This document shows, in pieces, positions 1-11,160 of a DNA stretch of 37,469 bases (its first letter is position 1; every line of letters starts with the position of its first letter). Origin of the DNA: Pseudomonadota bacterium (lineage in GTDB: Bacteria > Pseudomonadota > Gammaproteobacteria > Steroidobacterales > Steroidobacteraceae); contig JABBNZ010000011.1 in assembly GCA_019352035.1 (NCBI GenBank), forward strand, positions 49,996-87,464, written 5' to 3'. The position numbers and the translations under genes are program-made. The notes beneath the pieces were generated by a model, which did no database searches, had not been told where the DNA came from, and saw nothing but the letters and a program-made list of their open reading frames with translations.

Positions 1-2
1 GG

Positions 3-1247
3 CCAAGAGTCATCATCGTCGGCGGCGGCTTTGCGGGCCTGACCGCGGTCCGCACCCTGCACTCCGCACCCGTGGACGTGCTCCTGATCGACCGCGTCAA
101 TCACCACACGTTTCAACCGCTTCTCTACCAGGTCGCGACCGCCGGGCTCGCCGCGCCGTCGATCGCGGCCCCGTTGCGCCATATCCTGCGAACCCAACGT
201 AACGTCACGGTAATACTGGGAAATGTGCGCTCCATCGATGTCGCGGGCAGGAGCGTCGAGGTCGCGGGCGTGTCACATCCCTACGATTTCCTGATCGTCG
301 CAACGGGCAGCACTCATGCCTATTTCGGCCACGACGAATGGGCGAGATACGCACCCGGCCTGAAAACGCTGGAGGACGCCCTGCGCATCCGGGCGCACGT
401 CCTCACCGCCTTCGAGCGCGCCGAGGCGACGGAGGACCAGGCGGAGCAGTTCGAGTGGTTGACCTTCCTCATCATCGGGGCGGGCGCCACGGGAGTGGAG
501 CTGGCGGGTACGCTCGCGGAAATCGCCCGCCACACCCTCAAGCGCGAGTTTCGCCACATCGATCCGGCCTCGGCGAGAGTCTTGCTGGTGGAGGCCGGCT
601 CTCGCGTTCTGCCGAGCTTTCCCGAGTCGCTGTCCGCCAAGGCGCAGCAGCAACTGGAGCGGCTCGGCGTGCGGGTGCGCGCGGGACGTCCTGTCACGAG
701 CATCGATGAGCGCGGCGTCATGATCGGCGATGAGCGAATTGCGGCCCGCACCGTCCTGTGGGCCGCCGGTGTTGCGGCCTCGCCGCTCGGGGCTGCGCTG
801 GGTGTTCCCGTCGACCGGGCCGGCCGGGTGCACGTCACTGCCGAGCTCAGCGTCCCGCAGCATCCGGAAGTGTTCGTGGCCGGCGACCTGGCAGCCGTTC
901 CGGATGATCTCGGCGCGATTCCGGCGATTGCGCCGGCGGCCAAGCAAATGGGCCGGTTTGCGGCGGCGGTGATCGCGGCCAGGCTCGAGGGCCGGTCCAT
1001 CGGCCCATTTCATTACCGGCACTTGGGCTCGCTCGCCACCATCGGCCGGATGGCGGCCGTCGCCGACTTCGGGCGCGTTCGCCTCTCCGGGCTGCTCGCC
1101 TGGTGGGTCTGGCTCACGGCCCACGTCTATTTCCTGATCGGATTCCGCAATCGCCTGGTCGTGCTCATCGACTGGGCGCAAGCCTATTGGAGCTACCGGC
1201 GGGGCGCACGCATCATCATTCCCGTGGGAGGAGCCGCGAAGCCATGA
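3..1247 (+). CDS. NAD(P)/FAD-dependent oxidoreductase, type II NADH dehydrogenase-like (5' end outside window)
   Basis: The reading frame is already open at base 3 and enters directly in the N-terminal FAD-binding Rossmann motif (IIVGGGFAGL), so only a few residues should lie outside the window; the GTG at 72 would delete this motif and is not the start. A second dinucleotide motif (LIIGAGATGVELAG) marks the NADH domain, and PEVFVAGDLA near the C-terminus is the usual third FAD contact. The last 60 residues are rich in Trp and hydrophobic residues (LAWWVWLTAHVYFLIGF) and look like the membrane anchor of NDH-2 enzymes. Members pass electrons from NADH to quinone without pumping protons. About 414 residues are visible, close to the family length. 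The exact electron acceptor cannot be told from sequence. The next gene follows after 13 bases on the same strand. Confidence 0.88.
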   Translation, partial: PRVIIVGGGFAGLTAVRTLHSAPVDVLLIDRVNHHTFQPLLYQVATAGLAAPSIAAPLRHILRTQRNVTVILGNVRSIDVAGRSVEVAGVSHPYDFLIVATGSTHAYFGHDEWARYAPGLKTLEDALRIRAHVLTAFERAEATEDQAEQFEWLTFLIIGAGATGVELAGTLAEIARHTLKREFRHIDPASARVLLVEAGSRVLPSFPESLSAKAQQQLERLGVRVRAGRPVTSIDERGVMIGDERIAARTVLWAAGVAASPLGAALGVPVDRAGRVHVTAELSVPQHPEVFVAGDLAAVPDDLGAIPAIAPAAKQMGRFAAAVIAARLEGRSIGPFHYRHLGSLATIGRMAAVADFGRVRLSGLLAWWVWLTAHVYFLIGFRNRLVVLIDWAQAYWSYRRGARIIIPVGGAAKP

Positions 1248-1260
1248 AGATCCTCGTGCC

Positions 1261-2589
1261 GTGACGGATCGCCAGGACGTCATCGTGATCGGTGCCGGGG
1301 CCGCGGGGCTCGCGGCGGCGGCGGCCCTGAGCAGGTCCGGCCGCTCCGTGCAGGTCCTGGAGGCGCGCGATCGCATCGGCGGGCGGATATGGACGCGCCT
1401 CGAGCCGGGCCTCGCGGCTCCGGTCGAGCTCGGCGCGGAATTCATTCACGGTGATTCGCCGGAAACCTACGAGCTGCTGCGCCAGGCCGGCGGATCAGCG
1501 GTCGACACCTCCGGCGAGCATTGGTCGCTGATCGATGGGCGGCTGCAGCGCCGTACGGAGAGTCTGCTCGGTCAGGTCCGCGGTGCGTTCGAGGCTGCCG
1601 AGGTTCTGAGGAAGCCCGACATCTCGCTCGAGACGTTCCTTGCGGGCGAGGCCGGCCGGGCGCTGCCGGAGGAGGCGCGGGCGATGGCCCGCGCCTTCGT
1701 CTCAGGCTTCGATGCCGCCGACCCGCGGCTCGTCAGCCTGCACTCGGTCGCGGAGGAATGGCGCTCCGGCGGCATGCTGGACTCCTCGCAATCGCGGCCG
1801 TCCGGGGGTTATCACACGGTTCTGCAGGCGCTTGCCGGCGCACTCGACCGCGCACGGGTCCAGGTACGGCTTCAGACCGTGGTCACGGCCATCGACTGGA
1901 GCAGCGGCTCCGTCGAGATCCAGGCCGAGCGGCTGGGAAGACCTTGGCGCGCCAGCGCCCGCAGCGCCGTCATCACCGTTCCGCTCGCGGTGTTGCGCGC
2001 CGCCGGGGGAGCCCCGGGCGCGATCCGGTTCAGGCCCGGGCTCGAATCCAAGCAGCCGGCCCTGGATCGGATCCTCTGCGGCGCGGTGTTGAAAGTCATG
2101 CTGCGCTTTCGGCGCGCGTTCTGGGCCGGACACGACGGCGGCCGCCATGCCGACGCCTCCTTCTTCCACTCACCGGGGAAGGTCTTTGCGACGCTCTGGA
2201 CACCGCTCCCGGTGCGCGCGCCCCTGCTCAGCGCCTGGGTGGGGGGGCCCGCCGCCGCGCGACTTTGCGAGTCCTCCGACGAAGAAATCATGCGTGCGGC
2301 ACTGGACGGGGTGGGGACGGTATTCCCCGGCTACGACGTCGAGGCTGAGCTGGAATCGGCTCATCTGCACAATTGGGCCCGCGATCCCTTCGCGCGCGGC
2401 GCGTACAGCTACCTCGGGGTGGGCGCAGGCCATGCGCGTGAGCTGCTGGCGGCACCGCTCGGCGGCACGCTTTTTTTTGCAGGCGAAGCCACGGATACGA
2501 CGGGAGAGCCCGCCACTGTCACCGGCGCCCTGCGCAGCGGAGCCCGTGCCGCCATGGAAGTGATTCGGCACTCGGACGCCTCATCCTGA
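1261..2589 (+). CDS. FAD-dependent flavin monoamine/polyamine oxidase-like protein
   Basis: The protein has 442 residues. The N-terminal FAD dinucleotide motif VIGAGAAGLAAAAALSRSGR is followed by LEARDRIGGRIWT, the signature of the flavin amine oxidase family. The C-terminal FAD contact appears as FFAGEATDTTGEPATVTGAL. Family members oxidise amines to imines with release of hydrogen peroxide; the substrate is not predictable here. The start is a GTG lying 13 bases after the upstream flavoprotein, without a convincing ribosome-binding site, so translation may depend on the upstream gene. No signal peptide is visible, so a cytoplasmic enzyme is likely. Its 3' end meets the convergent transsulfuration operon across only 20 bases. 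Confidence 0.86.
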   Translation: MTDRQDVIVIGAGAAGLAAAAALSRSGRSVQVLEARDRIGGRIWTRLEPGLAAPVELGAEFIHGDSPETYELLRQAGGSAVDTSGEHWSLIDGRLQRRTESLLGQVRGAFEAAEVLRKPDISLETFLAGEAGRALPEEARAMARAFVSGFDAADPRLVSLHSVAEEWRSGGMLDSSQSRPSGGYHTVLQALAGALDRARVQVRLQTVVTAIDWSSGSVEIQAERLGRPWRASARSAVITVPLAVLRAAGGAPGAIRFRPGLESKQPALDRILCGAVLKVMLRFRRAFWAGHDGGRHADASFFHSPGKVFATLWTPLPVRAPLLSAWVGGPAAARLCESSDEEIMRAALDGVGTVFPGYDVEAELESAHLHNWARDPFARGAYSYLGVGAGHARELLAAPLGGTLFFAGEATDTTGEPATVTGALRSGARAAMEVIRHSDASS

Positions 2590-2593
2590 GCTC

Positions 2594-2609
2594 GGCGCCG
2601 GCCGGCGCC
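2594..2609. terminator. GC-only 16-bp palindrome between convergent genes
   Basis: A perfect palindrome (GGCGCCGGCCGGCGCC) fills nearly the whole 20-base gap between the stops of the amine oxidase and the gamma-lyase genes. It could form a hairpin from either strand. There is no T-tract, so a role as a bidirectional terminator is inferred from position only. Confidence 0.35.
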
Positions 2610-3776
2610 TCAGCCCAACGCGTCCCTCAGCTCCTCGATCAGGTCACCGGCGTCCTCGATGCCCACGGACAGCCGGATGAGCCCGTCACCGATGCCGAGG
2701 GCGGCGCGCTTCGCGGCCGGGAGCGAAGCATGCGTCATGAGGGCGGGATGCTCGATGAGGCTTTCGACGCCGCCCAGGCTCTCCGCCAGCGCAAAGAGCT
2801 GACAGCGCTCGAGCATACGGCGTGCGTCGTCGAGCGTTCCTTTCAACACCGCGGTCACGATCCCGCCGAACCCGCCTGTCATCTGACGCCGGGCGAGCGC
2901 GTGCTGGGGATGGCTCGGCAGTCCAGGGTAGAGAACGCGGGCGATTTTCGGGTGGCCCTCGAGGAATTGCGCGACGGCGAGCGCGTTGGCGCAGTGCCGC
3001 TCCATCCGCAGCGCGAGCGTCTTGATGCCGCGCAAGGTCAGGAACGCGTCGAAGGGTCCCGGAACACTCCCGATCGCGTTCTGCAGGTAGGCGACCCGCT
3101 CCGCCAGCGGACTGTCCGCACGCACGACGGCCGCGCCGCCGAGGCAGTCGGAGTGCCCGTTGAGATACTTCGTGGTCGAGTGCACGACGATATCGAATCC
3201 GTGCTCGAGGGGCCGCTGCACGAACGGCGTGGCGAAGGTGTTGTCGCAAACGCTGATCAGTCCATTGGACCGCGCGGCCGCCGCCACGGCCGCCAGGTCG
3301 ACGAGCTGCAGCAGCGGATTGGTGGGCGTCTCCACCCACACGAGACGAGTGTTGGGCCGGATCGCGGCCTGCAGCGCCTCGGGCCGCGTCAGATCGACGA
3401 ACGAGACCTCGTGCCCGGCGGATCGCTTGCGCACGTTCTCCAGCAGCCGGTAGGTGCCGCCGTAGAGATCGTGCATGGCAACGATGTGCGAGCCGGCGTC
3501 GAGCAGCTCCAGTACGGTGGAGGTGGCCGCCATCCCGCTCGCGAAGGCGAATGCCGAGCCGCCGCCCTCCAGGTTGCAGAGCGCCGCCTGCAGCGCATCG
3601 CGCGTGGGGTTGCGGGTACGCGAGTAGTCATAACCCTTGTGCACGCCGGGACTCGACTGCACGTACGTCGAAGTGGCGTAGATCGGCGGCATGACGGCGC
3701 CGGTCAGCGGATCGGGATGCTGCCCGCCGTGAACGGTGCGGGTGGCGAAATGCAGTGGCTCTTTCTTCTCGCTCAT
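2610..3776 (-). CDS. Cystathionine gamma-lyase/gamma-synthase family PLP enzyme
   Basis: The protein has 388 residues. It is a Cys/Met-metabolism PLP enzyme: TRTVHGGQHPDP and MPPIYATSTYVQSSPG at the N-terminus, YSRTRNPTRDALQ, the aspartate that contacts the pyridine ring in CDNTFATPF, and the PLP-binding lysine near residue 203 in HSTTKYLNGHSD. The ATG at 3774-3776 is preferred over the longer frame because it gives the family N-terminus and lies 7 bases after the stop of the cystathionine beta-synthase gene. That neighbour suggests reverse transsulfuration, splitting cystathionine to cysteine, 2-oxobutanoate and ammonia. A gamma-synthase role in methionine synthesis cannot be excluded because the two activities are hard to separate by sequence. 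It is the second gene of a minus-strand operon. Confidence 0.9.
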   Translation of the reverse strand: MSEKKEPLHFATRTVHGGQHPDPLTGAVMPPIYATSTYVQSSPGVHKGYDYSRTRNPTRDALQAALCNLEGGGSAFAFASGMAATSTVLELLDAGSHIVAMHDLYGGTYRLLENVRKRSAGHEVSFVDLTRPEALQAAIRPNTRLVWVETPTNPLLQLVDLAAVAAAARSNGLISVCDNTFATPFVQRPLEHGFDIVVHSTTKYLNGHSDCLGGAAVVRADSPLAERVAYLQNAIGSVPGPFDAFLTLRGIKTLALRMERHCANALAVAQFLEGHPKIARVLYPGLPSHPQHALARRQMTGGFGGIVTAVLKGTLDDARRMLERCQLFALAESLGGVESLIEHPALMTHASLPAAKRAALGIGDGLIRLSVGIEDAGDLIEELRDALG

Positions 3777-3783
3777 GGGAGCC

Positions 3784-5154
3784 TCAGGTTCTGCGGCGCA
3801 GCCAGTTGAGCAGGTCGATGCGGGTGACCAGCCCCTGGAACTCACCGTCGTGCATGACGATCGCCACCATGCCGCGATTGAAGATCTCCATGAGCTGCTG
3901 CAGGGAGGCATCCGCCGGCACGGTGACCAGGTGGCTCTCCATGGCGGCGGTCACCGGCTCGCTGAAATGCCTGGGATTGGCGAACACCTCGAGCAGAATG
4001 TCCTCCTCGTCGACGATGCCGACGATGCGGCCATTGCGCATCACGGGCACCTGCGAGACGTCGTAGAGCTTCATGCGGCGATACGCCGCCATCACCGGCT
4101 CCGAAGCGTCCACCGTCACCGCCGCGCGCTCCCGGTGGCGGCGGGCGATGAGATCGCGAAGATCGCCGAAGCGCTCGCGCTCGAGGAACCCCTGATCCAG
4201 CATCCAATAATCGTTGTAGACCTTGGAAAGGTACTTGTTGCCGCTGTCGCAGACGAGCGTGACGACGCGCTTGGGCTCCTTCTGCTCGCGGCAGTAGCGC
4301 AAAGCCGCGGCGAGCAGCGTGCCCGTGGAGGTACCCGCGAGAATCCCCTCTTTCGCGAGCAGCTCGCGGCAGGTTTTGAAGGATTCGGCGTCCGGGATGG
4401 TATAGGCCGATCTGACATGGGCGAAGTCGGCGACCGGCGGCACGTAGTCGCCGCCGATGCCCTCGACCAGCCAGCTGCCGTGGTCCTGCGGCATCTTGCC
4501 CGTCTTGGCGTACTCGGCCAGCACCGACCCCGCCGGATCGGCCAACACAACTTCGACCTGCGGCGCAACACGCGCGAAGTAGCGGGAGATCCCGGTGAGG
4601 GTGCCGCCCGTGCCAACGCCGCAGACGACGGCATCGAGCTCGTGCCCGGTCTGCTCCCAGATCTCGGGGGCGGTGGTCTCCTCGTGGGCACGGGGATTGG
4701 CGGGATTGGCGAACTGGTCGACGAAGAAGCAGTTGGGCGTCTCGCGCGCGAGGCGCTCGGCGACGTCGCGGTAGTATTCCGGATGACCCTTGCTGACATC
4801 GGAGCGCGTGAGCACCACTTCGGCGCCCATCGCCTTCAGATGAAAGATCTTCTCCTGGCTCATCTTGTCGGGGATCACCAGCAGCAGACGGTAGCCTTTC
4901 TGGGCCGCGACCAGCGCGAGACCGAGCCCGGTATTGCCCGCCGTCGCCTCGATCAGCGTGCCGCCGGGAGGAAGTCGGCCCTCGCGCTCGGCCGCCTCGA
5001 TGAGGTAGAGGCCGACGCGATCCTTGATCGACCCGCCGGGATTCTGGTTCTCGAGCTTGAGAAAGAGCCGGCACGGGCCCGTATCGAGACGTGTGACGGC
5101 GACGAGCGGCGTGTGACCGATCATCTGCAGGATATTGCTGTAGGACTGCGGCAT
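3784..5154 (-). CDS. Cystathionine beta-synthase with C-terminal Bateman (CBS) pair
   Basis: The protein has 456 residues. The fold II PLP domain carries the cofactor lysine at about residue 44 (NPGGSIKDRVG), the substrate loop EATAGNTGLGLAL, and the phosphate-binding GVGTGGTLTGI. Two CBS motifs follow, near residues 338-395 and 400-455. The family condenses serine and homocysteine to cystathionine; a cysteine synthase reaction is possible, but the CBS pair and the gamma-lyase downstream favour transsulfuration. The heme-binding N-terminal extension of animal enzymes is absent. The ATG at 5152-5154 is preceded by a good ribosome-binding site (GAGGAAAT), whereas the longer open frame to 5523 runs into the divergent uvrA. 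In some bacterial homologues the Bateman pair binds adenosyl ligands; nothing in the sequence decides this here. Confidence 0.92.
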   Translation of the reverse strand: MPQSYSNILQMIGHTPLVAVTRLDTGPCRLFLKLENQNPGGSIKDRVGLYLIEAAEREGRLPPGGTLIEATAGNTGLGLALVAAQKGYRLLLVIPDKMSQEKIFHLKAMGAEVVLTRSDVSKGHPEYYRDVAERLARETPNCFFVDQFANPANPRAHEETTAPEIWEQTGHELDAVVCGVGTGGTLTGISRYFARVAPQVEVVLADPAGSVLAEYAKTGKMPQDHGSWLVEGIGGDYVPPVADFAHVRSAYTIPDAESFKTCRELLAKEGILAGTSTGTLLAAALRYCREQKEPKRVVTLVCDSGNKYLSKVYNDYWMLDQGFLERERFGDLRDLIARRHRERAAVTVDASEPVMAAYRRMKLYDVSQVPVMRNGRIVGIVDEEDILLEVFANPRHFSEPVTAAMESHLVTVPADASLQQLMEIFNRGMVAIVMHDGEFQGLVTRIDLLNWLRRRT

Positions 5155-5377
5155 GGATTTCCTCGCGGCCGGAGCGCCGAAACCCTCGATTGTACGCCAC
5201 CCCGCCGTGCCGCCCGAGTCTATCCAGTAGTCGCCGGCGGACAATACTGTATCGCGGCCAGCGGGAGTGGAGCGTCGCCGCGCCGGAGGATTTCCGCTAA
5301 AATCGGCGTATCCGCGAGCGGGCGGCGCCCGCCCCGCCCACCCCTTTTCGGACCGCCATGTCGACACCGGTGACGGA

Positions 5378-8300
5378 ATGACCGACGCCTTTCGCGATTG
5401 TCTTCGCGTGCGCGGCGCGCGCCAGAACAATCTGAAGAATCTCGACCTCGACATCCCGCTCAACGAGCTGGTCGTCGTGACGGGCGTGTCAGGCTCCGGG
5501 AAGTCCTCGCTCGTCTTCGACACGCTGTACGCCGAAGGCCAGCGCCGTTACGTGGAGACTTTCTCTCCCTACGCACGCCAGTTTCTCGACCGCATGGACA
5601 AGCCGCAGGTCGACTCGATAGCGGGCATTCCGCCGGCGATCGCCATCGACCAGACCAACCCGGTGCGCACGTCGCGCTCGACCGTCGGAACGATGACGGA
5701 GCTCAACGACCATCTCAAGCTGTTGTTCGCGCGCGCGGCGATCCTCTACTGCGAATGTTGCGGCCGTCCCGTGCGGCGCGACACGGCCGAAAGCATCTAC
5801 GCCGATCTGCGAGAGCGCGCCGCCAAGTGGGGCTCGACGGAGAATGCCGCGGAGGATCCGCGGCTGCTGCTCACCTTTCCGGTACCCGTTCCCGACAGCT
5901 TCCAGGAAGCTGAAGTGCGTGCCCTCCTCGAGAAGCAGGGCTATACGAGGCTCTTCGAGCCGCCCGGCCAGCCGGCCGGGGCACCGCCGTCCTCCTCCGC
6001 CGGCGCGCCGGCCCAGGCGCCGGCCTCCAGGAGGCGCGCAGCCGCCCGCGGGCGCGGCAAGAAAGCCCGGCCCTCCGGGCCGGCGACGGTGCTCCATGTG
6101 GTGCAGGATCGCTTCCGCGCCGGCCAGGCGGAGCGCGGACGCGTGCTGGAGTCGCTCGAGACGGCCCTGCGTGTCGGACGAGGGCGCGTCAACGTGCAGG
6201 TCGTCGACGACGGCGATCCGCCGCGGCTGCTCGCGACCTGGCGCTACTCGAGCGCGCTGCACTGCGCGGAGTGCGACCGCGCGTACCAGGAGCCGACACC
6301 CAGCCTCTTCTCTTTCAACTCGCCGCTCGGCGCATGCGACACCTGCCGCGGCTTCGGGCGCACCATCGGCATCGACTACGGCCTCGTGATCCCCGACGAG
6401 ACCCGGTCTCTGCGCGGCGGCGCCATCAAGCCGTGGCAGACCAAGTCCTACGCGGAATGTCAGCAGGACATGGAGAAGTTCGCGAAGAAGCGCGGCATTG
6501 CGCTCGATGTCCCCTGGCGCGAGCTCAGCGCCGAGCATCGCCGCTGGGTCATCGAGGGCGAAGGCGAGTGGAGCAAGGGCGTCTGGTACGGCGTGAAACG
6601 CTTCTTCGCCTGGCTCGAGACCCGGTCCTACAAGATGCACGTGCGGGTCCTCCTGTCCCGCTACCGTGCCTACACGCCCTGCGAGGCCTGCGGCGGCGCG
6701 CGTCTGAAGACCCAGGGACTCCTCTGGCGCGTCGGCGATCGTGCGCTCGCCGACGCCGCGCTGGCCGGCGCTGATCGCTTCCGGCCCCGCGGGTCGCAAT
6801 GGAGCGAGGACGTTCTGCGCAGCCTCCCCGGTCTCTGCATTCACGATGTGATGCTGCTGCCGGTCGAGCGTGCCTGCGAGTTCTTCCGCGGGCTCCAGCT
6901 GCCGCGGCCGCTCGATGAGGCGACCGACCTGCTCCTGGGGGAGATTCGCGGCCGTTTCGCCTACCTCGCCGATGTCGGGCTCGGCTATCTCACCCTCGAT
7001 CGCCAGTCGCGCACCCTCTCCGGCGGCGAAGTGCAGCGGATCAACCTGACGACCGCGCTCGGAACCTCGCTCGTCAACACGCTGTTCGTGCTGGACGAGC
7101 CCTCGATCGGGCTGCATCCGCGCGACATGCAGCGTGTCATCACCGTGATGAAGCGCCTGCGCGATGCCGGCAACTCGCTGCTCGTCGTCGAGCACGATCC
7201 GCAGATCATGCTGGAGGCGGACCGCATCCTCGACATGGGACCCGGCGCCGGCGAGCGCGGCGGGGAGATCGTGTTCTTCGGCACTCCGCGCGAGATCCGC
7301 CGCGACGAGCGCTCGCTCACGGGTGAGTACCTGAGCGGGAAGCGGCGCGTCGGCGCCGAGCGTCCGACAAGCGTGCCGCCGATGCCCGACAGCGAGGTCG
7401 TCGCTGAAGCACGCTCGAATCGCTGGCTGGAGCTGCGCGGCGCCCGCCAGCACAACCTGAAGGACGTCGATGTCCGGATTCCGCTGAAGCGGCTGGTCTG
7501 CGTCACCGGCGTCTCCGGTTCCGGCAAGTCCACGCTGATCGAGGACGTGCTCTACCCCGCGCTGCGCAAGTATCACGGCAAGCCGACCGAGGCCCCGGGC
7601 GAGTTCTCCGGCCTCGCCGGCGCGGAGCTCATCGATGATGTCGTCATGGTCGACCAGAGCGCCATCGGCCGCACCACGCGTTCCAACCCGGCAAGCTATG
7701 TCGGCGCGTTCGATGCCGTGCGCAATCTGTTCGCCGCGGAGCCCGCCGCTCAGGAGCGCAAATACACCGCCGGCACGTTCAGCTTCAACTCCGGCAACGG
7801 CCGCTGCCCCACGTGCAACGGCAATGGCTTCGAGCACGTCGAGATGCAGTTTCTGTCGGACGTGTACCTGCGCTGCCCCGACTGCAACGGCCGCCGCTAT
7901 CGCAACGAGGTGCTCGAGATCAAGCGTGAGGGAGCGAACGGCCGCCGCGCCAGCATCGCGGATGTCCTGGAGATGACGGTCACGGAGGCGCTCGATTTCT
8001 TCCGTGACTCGCGCGAGATCGCCTCGCGCCTGGCGCCTCTTTCCGACGTGGGCCTGGAGTACGTGACGCTCGGGCAGCCGGTGCCGACGCTCTCGGGCGG
8101 CGAGGCACAGCGCCTGAAGCTCGCGGGACATCTCGCCGAGGCGGGGTCCGTGTTCTCGAGCACCACTCACAAAGGCAAGCTCTTCCTCTTCGACGAGCCG
8201 ACCACCGGCCTGCACTTCCAGGACGTGGCGAAACTCCTCACCGCGTTTCGCAAGCTCCTCGCCGCGGGCCATTCCCTGCTCGTGATCGAGCACAACCTCG

Positions 8301-11140
8301 ATGTGATCCGCGCTTGCGACTGGATCATCGACCTCGGTCCCGAAGGAGGCGAGCGCGGCGGCCGCATCGTGTGCGTCGGCACGCCGGCGCAGGTGCGTGC
8401 GCATCCGGACTCGCACACCGGCCGCGCGCTCCAGGAATACGCACAGGCGCTTTCCGGCGCGGAGCCAACCCCGGCCGCGACGGCCGCGGTCGAGGAGCCC
8501 GGCGCGGCCGGACGGACGGGCGCGAAGCGAGCTGACCGCCGCGCACCCAACGCCATCGTCATCCATAACGCTCGCGAGCACAACCTCAAGAGCATCGACG
8601 TGCAGATCCCGAGGGACCGGCTGACGGTCATCACCGGAGTGTCGGGATCCGGAAAATCGACGCTCGCCTTCGACATTCTCTTCAACGAGGGCCAGCGCCG
8701 ATACCTCGAGTCGCTGAACGCCTATGCGCGCCAGTTCGTCCAGCCCGCGGCCCGGCCGGACGTCGATGCGATTTTCGGGATTCCGCCGACGGTGGCCATA
8801 GAGCAGCGCACCAGCCGCGGCGGGCGCAAGAGCACCGTCGCCACGTTGACTGAGATCCATCATTTCCTGCGGCTTCTGTACGTGAAGCTCGGCACGCAGT
8901 ATTGTCCCGACTGTGATCTCGCCATCGAGTCGCAGAGCGCAGCCTCGATCGCCGCGCGGCTGCTGCGGGAACACCGCGGCGCGCGCATCGCGCTCCTTGC
9001 GCCGCTGGTCGTAGCACGCAAGGGCTACTACACCGACCTGGCGAAATGGGCCGCGAAGAAGGGCTTCAAGACTCTGCGCGTCGACGGCGCCAACCTCTCG
9101 ACGGCGCAGTGGCCCCGGCTGTCGCGTTTCAAGGAGCACACGATCGAGCTTCCCGTCGCGCAGATCGACGTGGGCTCCAGGACCGACACTGCGCTCCATC
9201 AGGCGCTCGCGCGCGCCCTCGATTTCGGCAAGGGCCTGGTCCACGTGCTCGGCCCGAAGTCGGACCGGCCGACGGTCTTCTCGACGAAGCGCGCCTGCCC
9301 CTCGTGCGGCCGCAGCTTCGCCGAGCTTGATCCGCGTCTCTTCTCCTACAACTCCAAGCACGGCTGGTGCGAGAGCTGTTACGGAACCGGCGTGGACATC
9401 CCCGGCGCGGAAGCGCAAGCGCACAATGGCGAGGCGGCGGCGGACGGCGGGGACGATGAGGCGCCGGAAATCTGCGCCGGCTGCGCCGGCAAGCGGCTGA
9501 ATCCGGTGGCGCTCAACGTGCGCTTCCGCGAGCGCTCGATCGCCGATCTCGCGGCCGACTCGGTCGACCGCACGGCGCAGTTCTTCCGGCGGCTGAAGCT
9601 CGCCCCGCGCGAGCAGCAGATCGCGCGCGACCTGTTGGCGGAGATCCGGGCGCGCCTGAAGTTCCTCGAGCGGGTGGGGCTCGGCTACCTGCAGCTCGAT
9701 CGCTCCGCCCCGACGCTCTCCGGCGGTGAGGCGCAGCGCATCAGGCTCGCCGCGCAGCTCGGCTCCAACCTGCAGGGGGTGTGCTACGTCCTCGATGAGC
9801 CGACGATCGGGCTGCATCCGCGCGACAACGCGGTCCTGCTCGACTCGCTCGCGGAGCTCTCGAGCCACCGCAACACGCTCGTGGTGGTGGAGCACGACGA
9901 GGAGACCATCCGCCGCGCCGACCACGTGCTCGATCTCGGTCCGGGCGCGGGCGTGCTCGGCGGCGAAGTGGTGGGCGAAGGCACGGTGGAGGATCTGATC
10001 GCCAATCCGCGATCGACCACCGGGCGCTTCCTGCGCGAGCCGCTGCGCCACCCGGCGCAGCCCCATCGGCCGGTCGATGCGCGCACCCCGCTCCTGAAGC
10101 TCGAGCGCGTCCGCCTGCACAACGTGAAGGGGGCCGATGTGCGCATTCCGCTCGGCAGGCTGGTCGTGATCACCGGGGTCTCCGGCTCCGGTAAGTCGAC
10201 CGTGGCCCGCGATGTGCTCTACGCCAACCTGCGCCGGCAGCTCGCGGAATTGCCGCGGGCCTCGGGCAAGCGCCGCCGCAACGGCCCCGGGCTCATCGGC
10301 TGCTCGGGCCTGCGGGGGCTCGAGCGGGTGGACCGCGTGCTCGAGGTGGATCAGACACCGATCGGCAAGACTCCGCGCTCCTGTCCCGCCACCTACATCG
10401 GGCTGTGGGACGACATCCGGCGCATCTTCGCCGCCACCACCGAGGCGCGCCTGCGCGGCTACACCGCCAGCCGCTTCTCCTTCAACACCGCCGGCGGCCG
10501 CTGCGAGTCCTGCGAGGGCCAGGGCGTCAAGACCATCGAGATGAGCTTTCTCCCGGACGTCAAAGTGCTCTGCGACGTCTGCGGCGGCCGGCGATTCAAT
10601 ACCGAGACGCTCTCGGTCCTCTGGCGTGAGAAGAGCATCGGCGATGTCCTCGCGATGAACGTGGACCAGGCGGTCGAGTTCTTTCACGCGCACTCGCGCG
10701 TTCACCACGCCCTGAGGCTGCTGCAGGACGTCGGGCTCGGCTATCTCACTCTCGGGCAGCAGAGTCCAACGCTGTCGGGCGGCGAAGCGCAACGCATCAA
10801 GCTGGTCACCGAGCTGGCCAAGGTACGGACGGAGGCTCGGACCCCGAAGCACACGCTTTACGTGCTCGACGAGCCGACCGTCGGTCTGCACATGGCCGAC
10901 GTCGAGAAGCTCATCCACGTGCTGCACCGGCTGGTGACGGCAGGCAACACCGCGGTGGTGGTCGAGCACAACCTCGATGTAATGGCGGAAGCGGATTGGA
11001 TCGTGGACATGGGACCCGAGGCCGGAGACGGCGGCGGCTGCATCGTCGCGCAGGGTACGCCGGCCGAAGTGGCACGGCGCAAGCGCGAGTCCCACACCGG
11101 CCGCGCGCTGGACTCGTTTCTCAAGGATCGGCGCGCATGA
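5378..11140 (+). CDS. uvrA: Double-length excinuclease ABC subunit A (tandem UvrA)
   Basis: The protein has 1920 residues, about twice the usual UvrA length of 940. It consists of two complete UvrA units joined by an Ala/Pro/Arg-rich linker near residues 1025-1057. Four Walker A motifs of the form GVSGSGKS lie near residues 36, 711, 1087 and 1600. Four ABC signatures (LSGGE) lie near 546, 904, 1446 and 1797, and four Walker B motifs (such as [12 protein letters not shown] and [12 protein letters not shown]) are all intact. Each half also keeps its zinc cysteine pairs, for example CAEC and CDTC or CPTC and CPDC in the first half, CPSC and CESC or CESC and CDVC in the second. The first half has a basic low-complexity insert near residues 195-240. 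UvrA finds bulky DNA lesions and loads UvrB. Double-length UvrA proteins are known in some beta- and gammaproteobacteria; their separate role is poorly described. The start at 5378 gives the family N-terminus; the open frame extends upstream to 5267 without homology. Confidence 0.93.
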   Translation: MTDAFRDCLRVRGARQNNLKNLDLDIPLNELVVVTGVSGSGKSSLVFDTLYAEGQRRYVETFSPYARQFLDRMDKPQVDSIAGIPPAIAIDQTNPVRTSRSTVGTMTELNDHLKLLFARAAILYCECCGRPVRRDTAESIYADLRERAAKWGSTENAAEDPRLLLTFPVPVPDSFQEAEVRALLEKQGYTRLFEPPGQPAGAPPSSSAGAPAQAPASRRRAAARGRGKKARPSGPATVLHVVQDRFRAGQAERGRVLESLETALRVGRGRVNVQVVDDGDPPRLLATWRYSSALHCAECDRAYQEPTPSLFSFNSPLGACDTCRGFGRTIGIDYGLVIPDETRSLRGGAIKPWQTKSYAECQQDMEKFAKKRGIALDVPWRELSAEHRRWVIEGEGEWSKGVWYGVKRFFAWLETRSYKMHVRVLLSRYRAYTPCEACGGARLKTQGLLWRVGDRALADAALAGADRFRPRGSQWSEDVLRSLPGLCIHDVMLLPVERACEFFRGLQLPRPLDEATDLLLGEIRGRFAYLADVGLGYLTLDRQSRTLSGGEVQRINLTTALGTSLVNTLFVLDEPSIGLHPRDMQRVITVMKRLRDAGNSLLVVEHDPQIMLEADRILDMGPGAGERGGEIVFFGTPREIRRDERSLTGEYLSGKRRVGAERPTSVPPMPDSEVVAEARSNRWLELRGARQHNLKDVDVRIPLKRLVCVTGVSGSGKSTLIEDVLYPALRKYHGKPTEAPGEFSGLAGAELIDDVVMVDQSAIGRTTRSNPASYVGAFDAVRNLFAAEPAAQERKYTAGTFSFNSGNGRCPTCNGNGFEHVEMQFLSDVYLRCPDCNGRRYRNEVLEIKREGANGRRASIADVLEMTVTEALDFFRDSREIASRLAPLSDVGLEYVTLGQPVPTLSGGEAQRLKLAGHLAEAGSVFSSTTHKGKLFLFDEPTTGLHFQDVAKLLTAFRKLLAAGHSLLVIEHNLDVIRACDWIIDLGPEGGERGGRIVCVGTPAQVRAHPDSHTGRALQEYAQALSGAEPTPAATAAVEEPGAAGRTGAKRADRRAPNAIVIHNAREHNLKSIDVQIPRDRLTVITGVSGSGKSTLAFDILFNEGQRRYLESLNAYARQFVQPAARPDVDAIFGIPPTVAIEQRTSRGGRKSTVATLTEIHHFLRLLYVKLGTQYCPDCDLAIESQSAASIAARLLREHRGARIALLAPLVVARKGYYTDLAKWAAKKGFKTLRVDGANLSTAQWPRLSRFKEHTIELPVAQIDVGSRTDTALHQALARALDFGKGLVHVLGPKSDRPTVFSTKRACPSCGRSFAELDPRLFSYNSKHGWCESCYGTGVDIPGAEAQAHNGEAAADGGDDEAPEICAGCAGKRLNPVALNVRFRERSIADLAADSVDRTAQFFRRLKLAPREQQIARDLLAEIRARLKFLERVGLGYLQLDRSAPTLSGGEAQRIRLAAQLGSNLQGVCYVLDEPTIGLHPRDNAVLLDSLAELSSHRNTLVVVEHDEETIRRADHVLDLGPGAGVLGGEVVGEGTVEDLIANPRSTTGRFLREPLRHPAQPHRPVDARTPLLKLERVRLHNVKGADVRIPLGRLVVITGVSGSGKSTVARDVLYANLRRQLAELPRASGKRRRNGPGLIGCSGLRGLERVDRVLEVDQTPIGKTPRSCPATYIGLWDDIRRIFAATTEARLRGYTASRFSFNTAGGRCESCEGQGVKTIEMSFLPDVKVLCDVCGGRRFNTETLSVLWREKSIGDVLAMNVDQAVEFFHAHSRVHHALRLLQDVGLGYLTLGQQSPTLSGGEAQRIKLVTELAKVRTEARTPKHTLYVLDEPTVGLHMADVEKLIHVLHRLVTAGNTAVVVEHNLDVMAEADWIVDMGPEAGDGGGCIVAQGTPAEVARRKRESHTGRALDSFLKDRRA

Positions 11141-11160
11141 TCGGCGCATAATCGCCGGCC

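Noticed and set aside
1244-1264. Mini-frame starting ATG at 1244, overlapping the NADH dehydrogenase stop
   Set aside because: Only six codons, with no sign of a real gene; the amine oxidase starts at the GTG at 1261 in another frame.
5241-5261. LexA (SOS) box upstream of the tandem uvrA
   Set aside because: TACTGTAT gives a good left half, but the right CAG lies nine rather than ten bases from CTG and the rest does not match.
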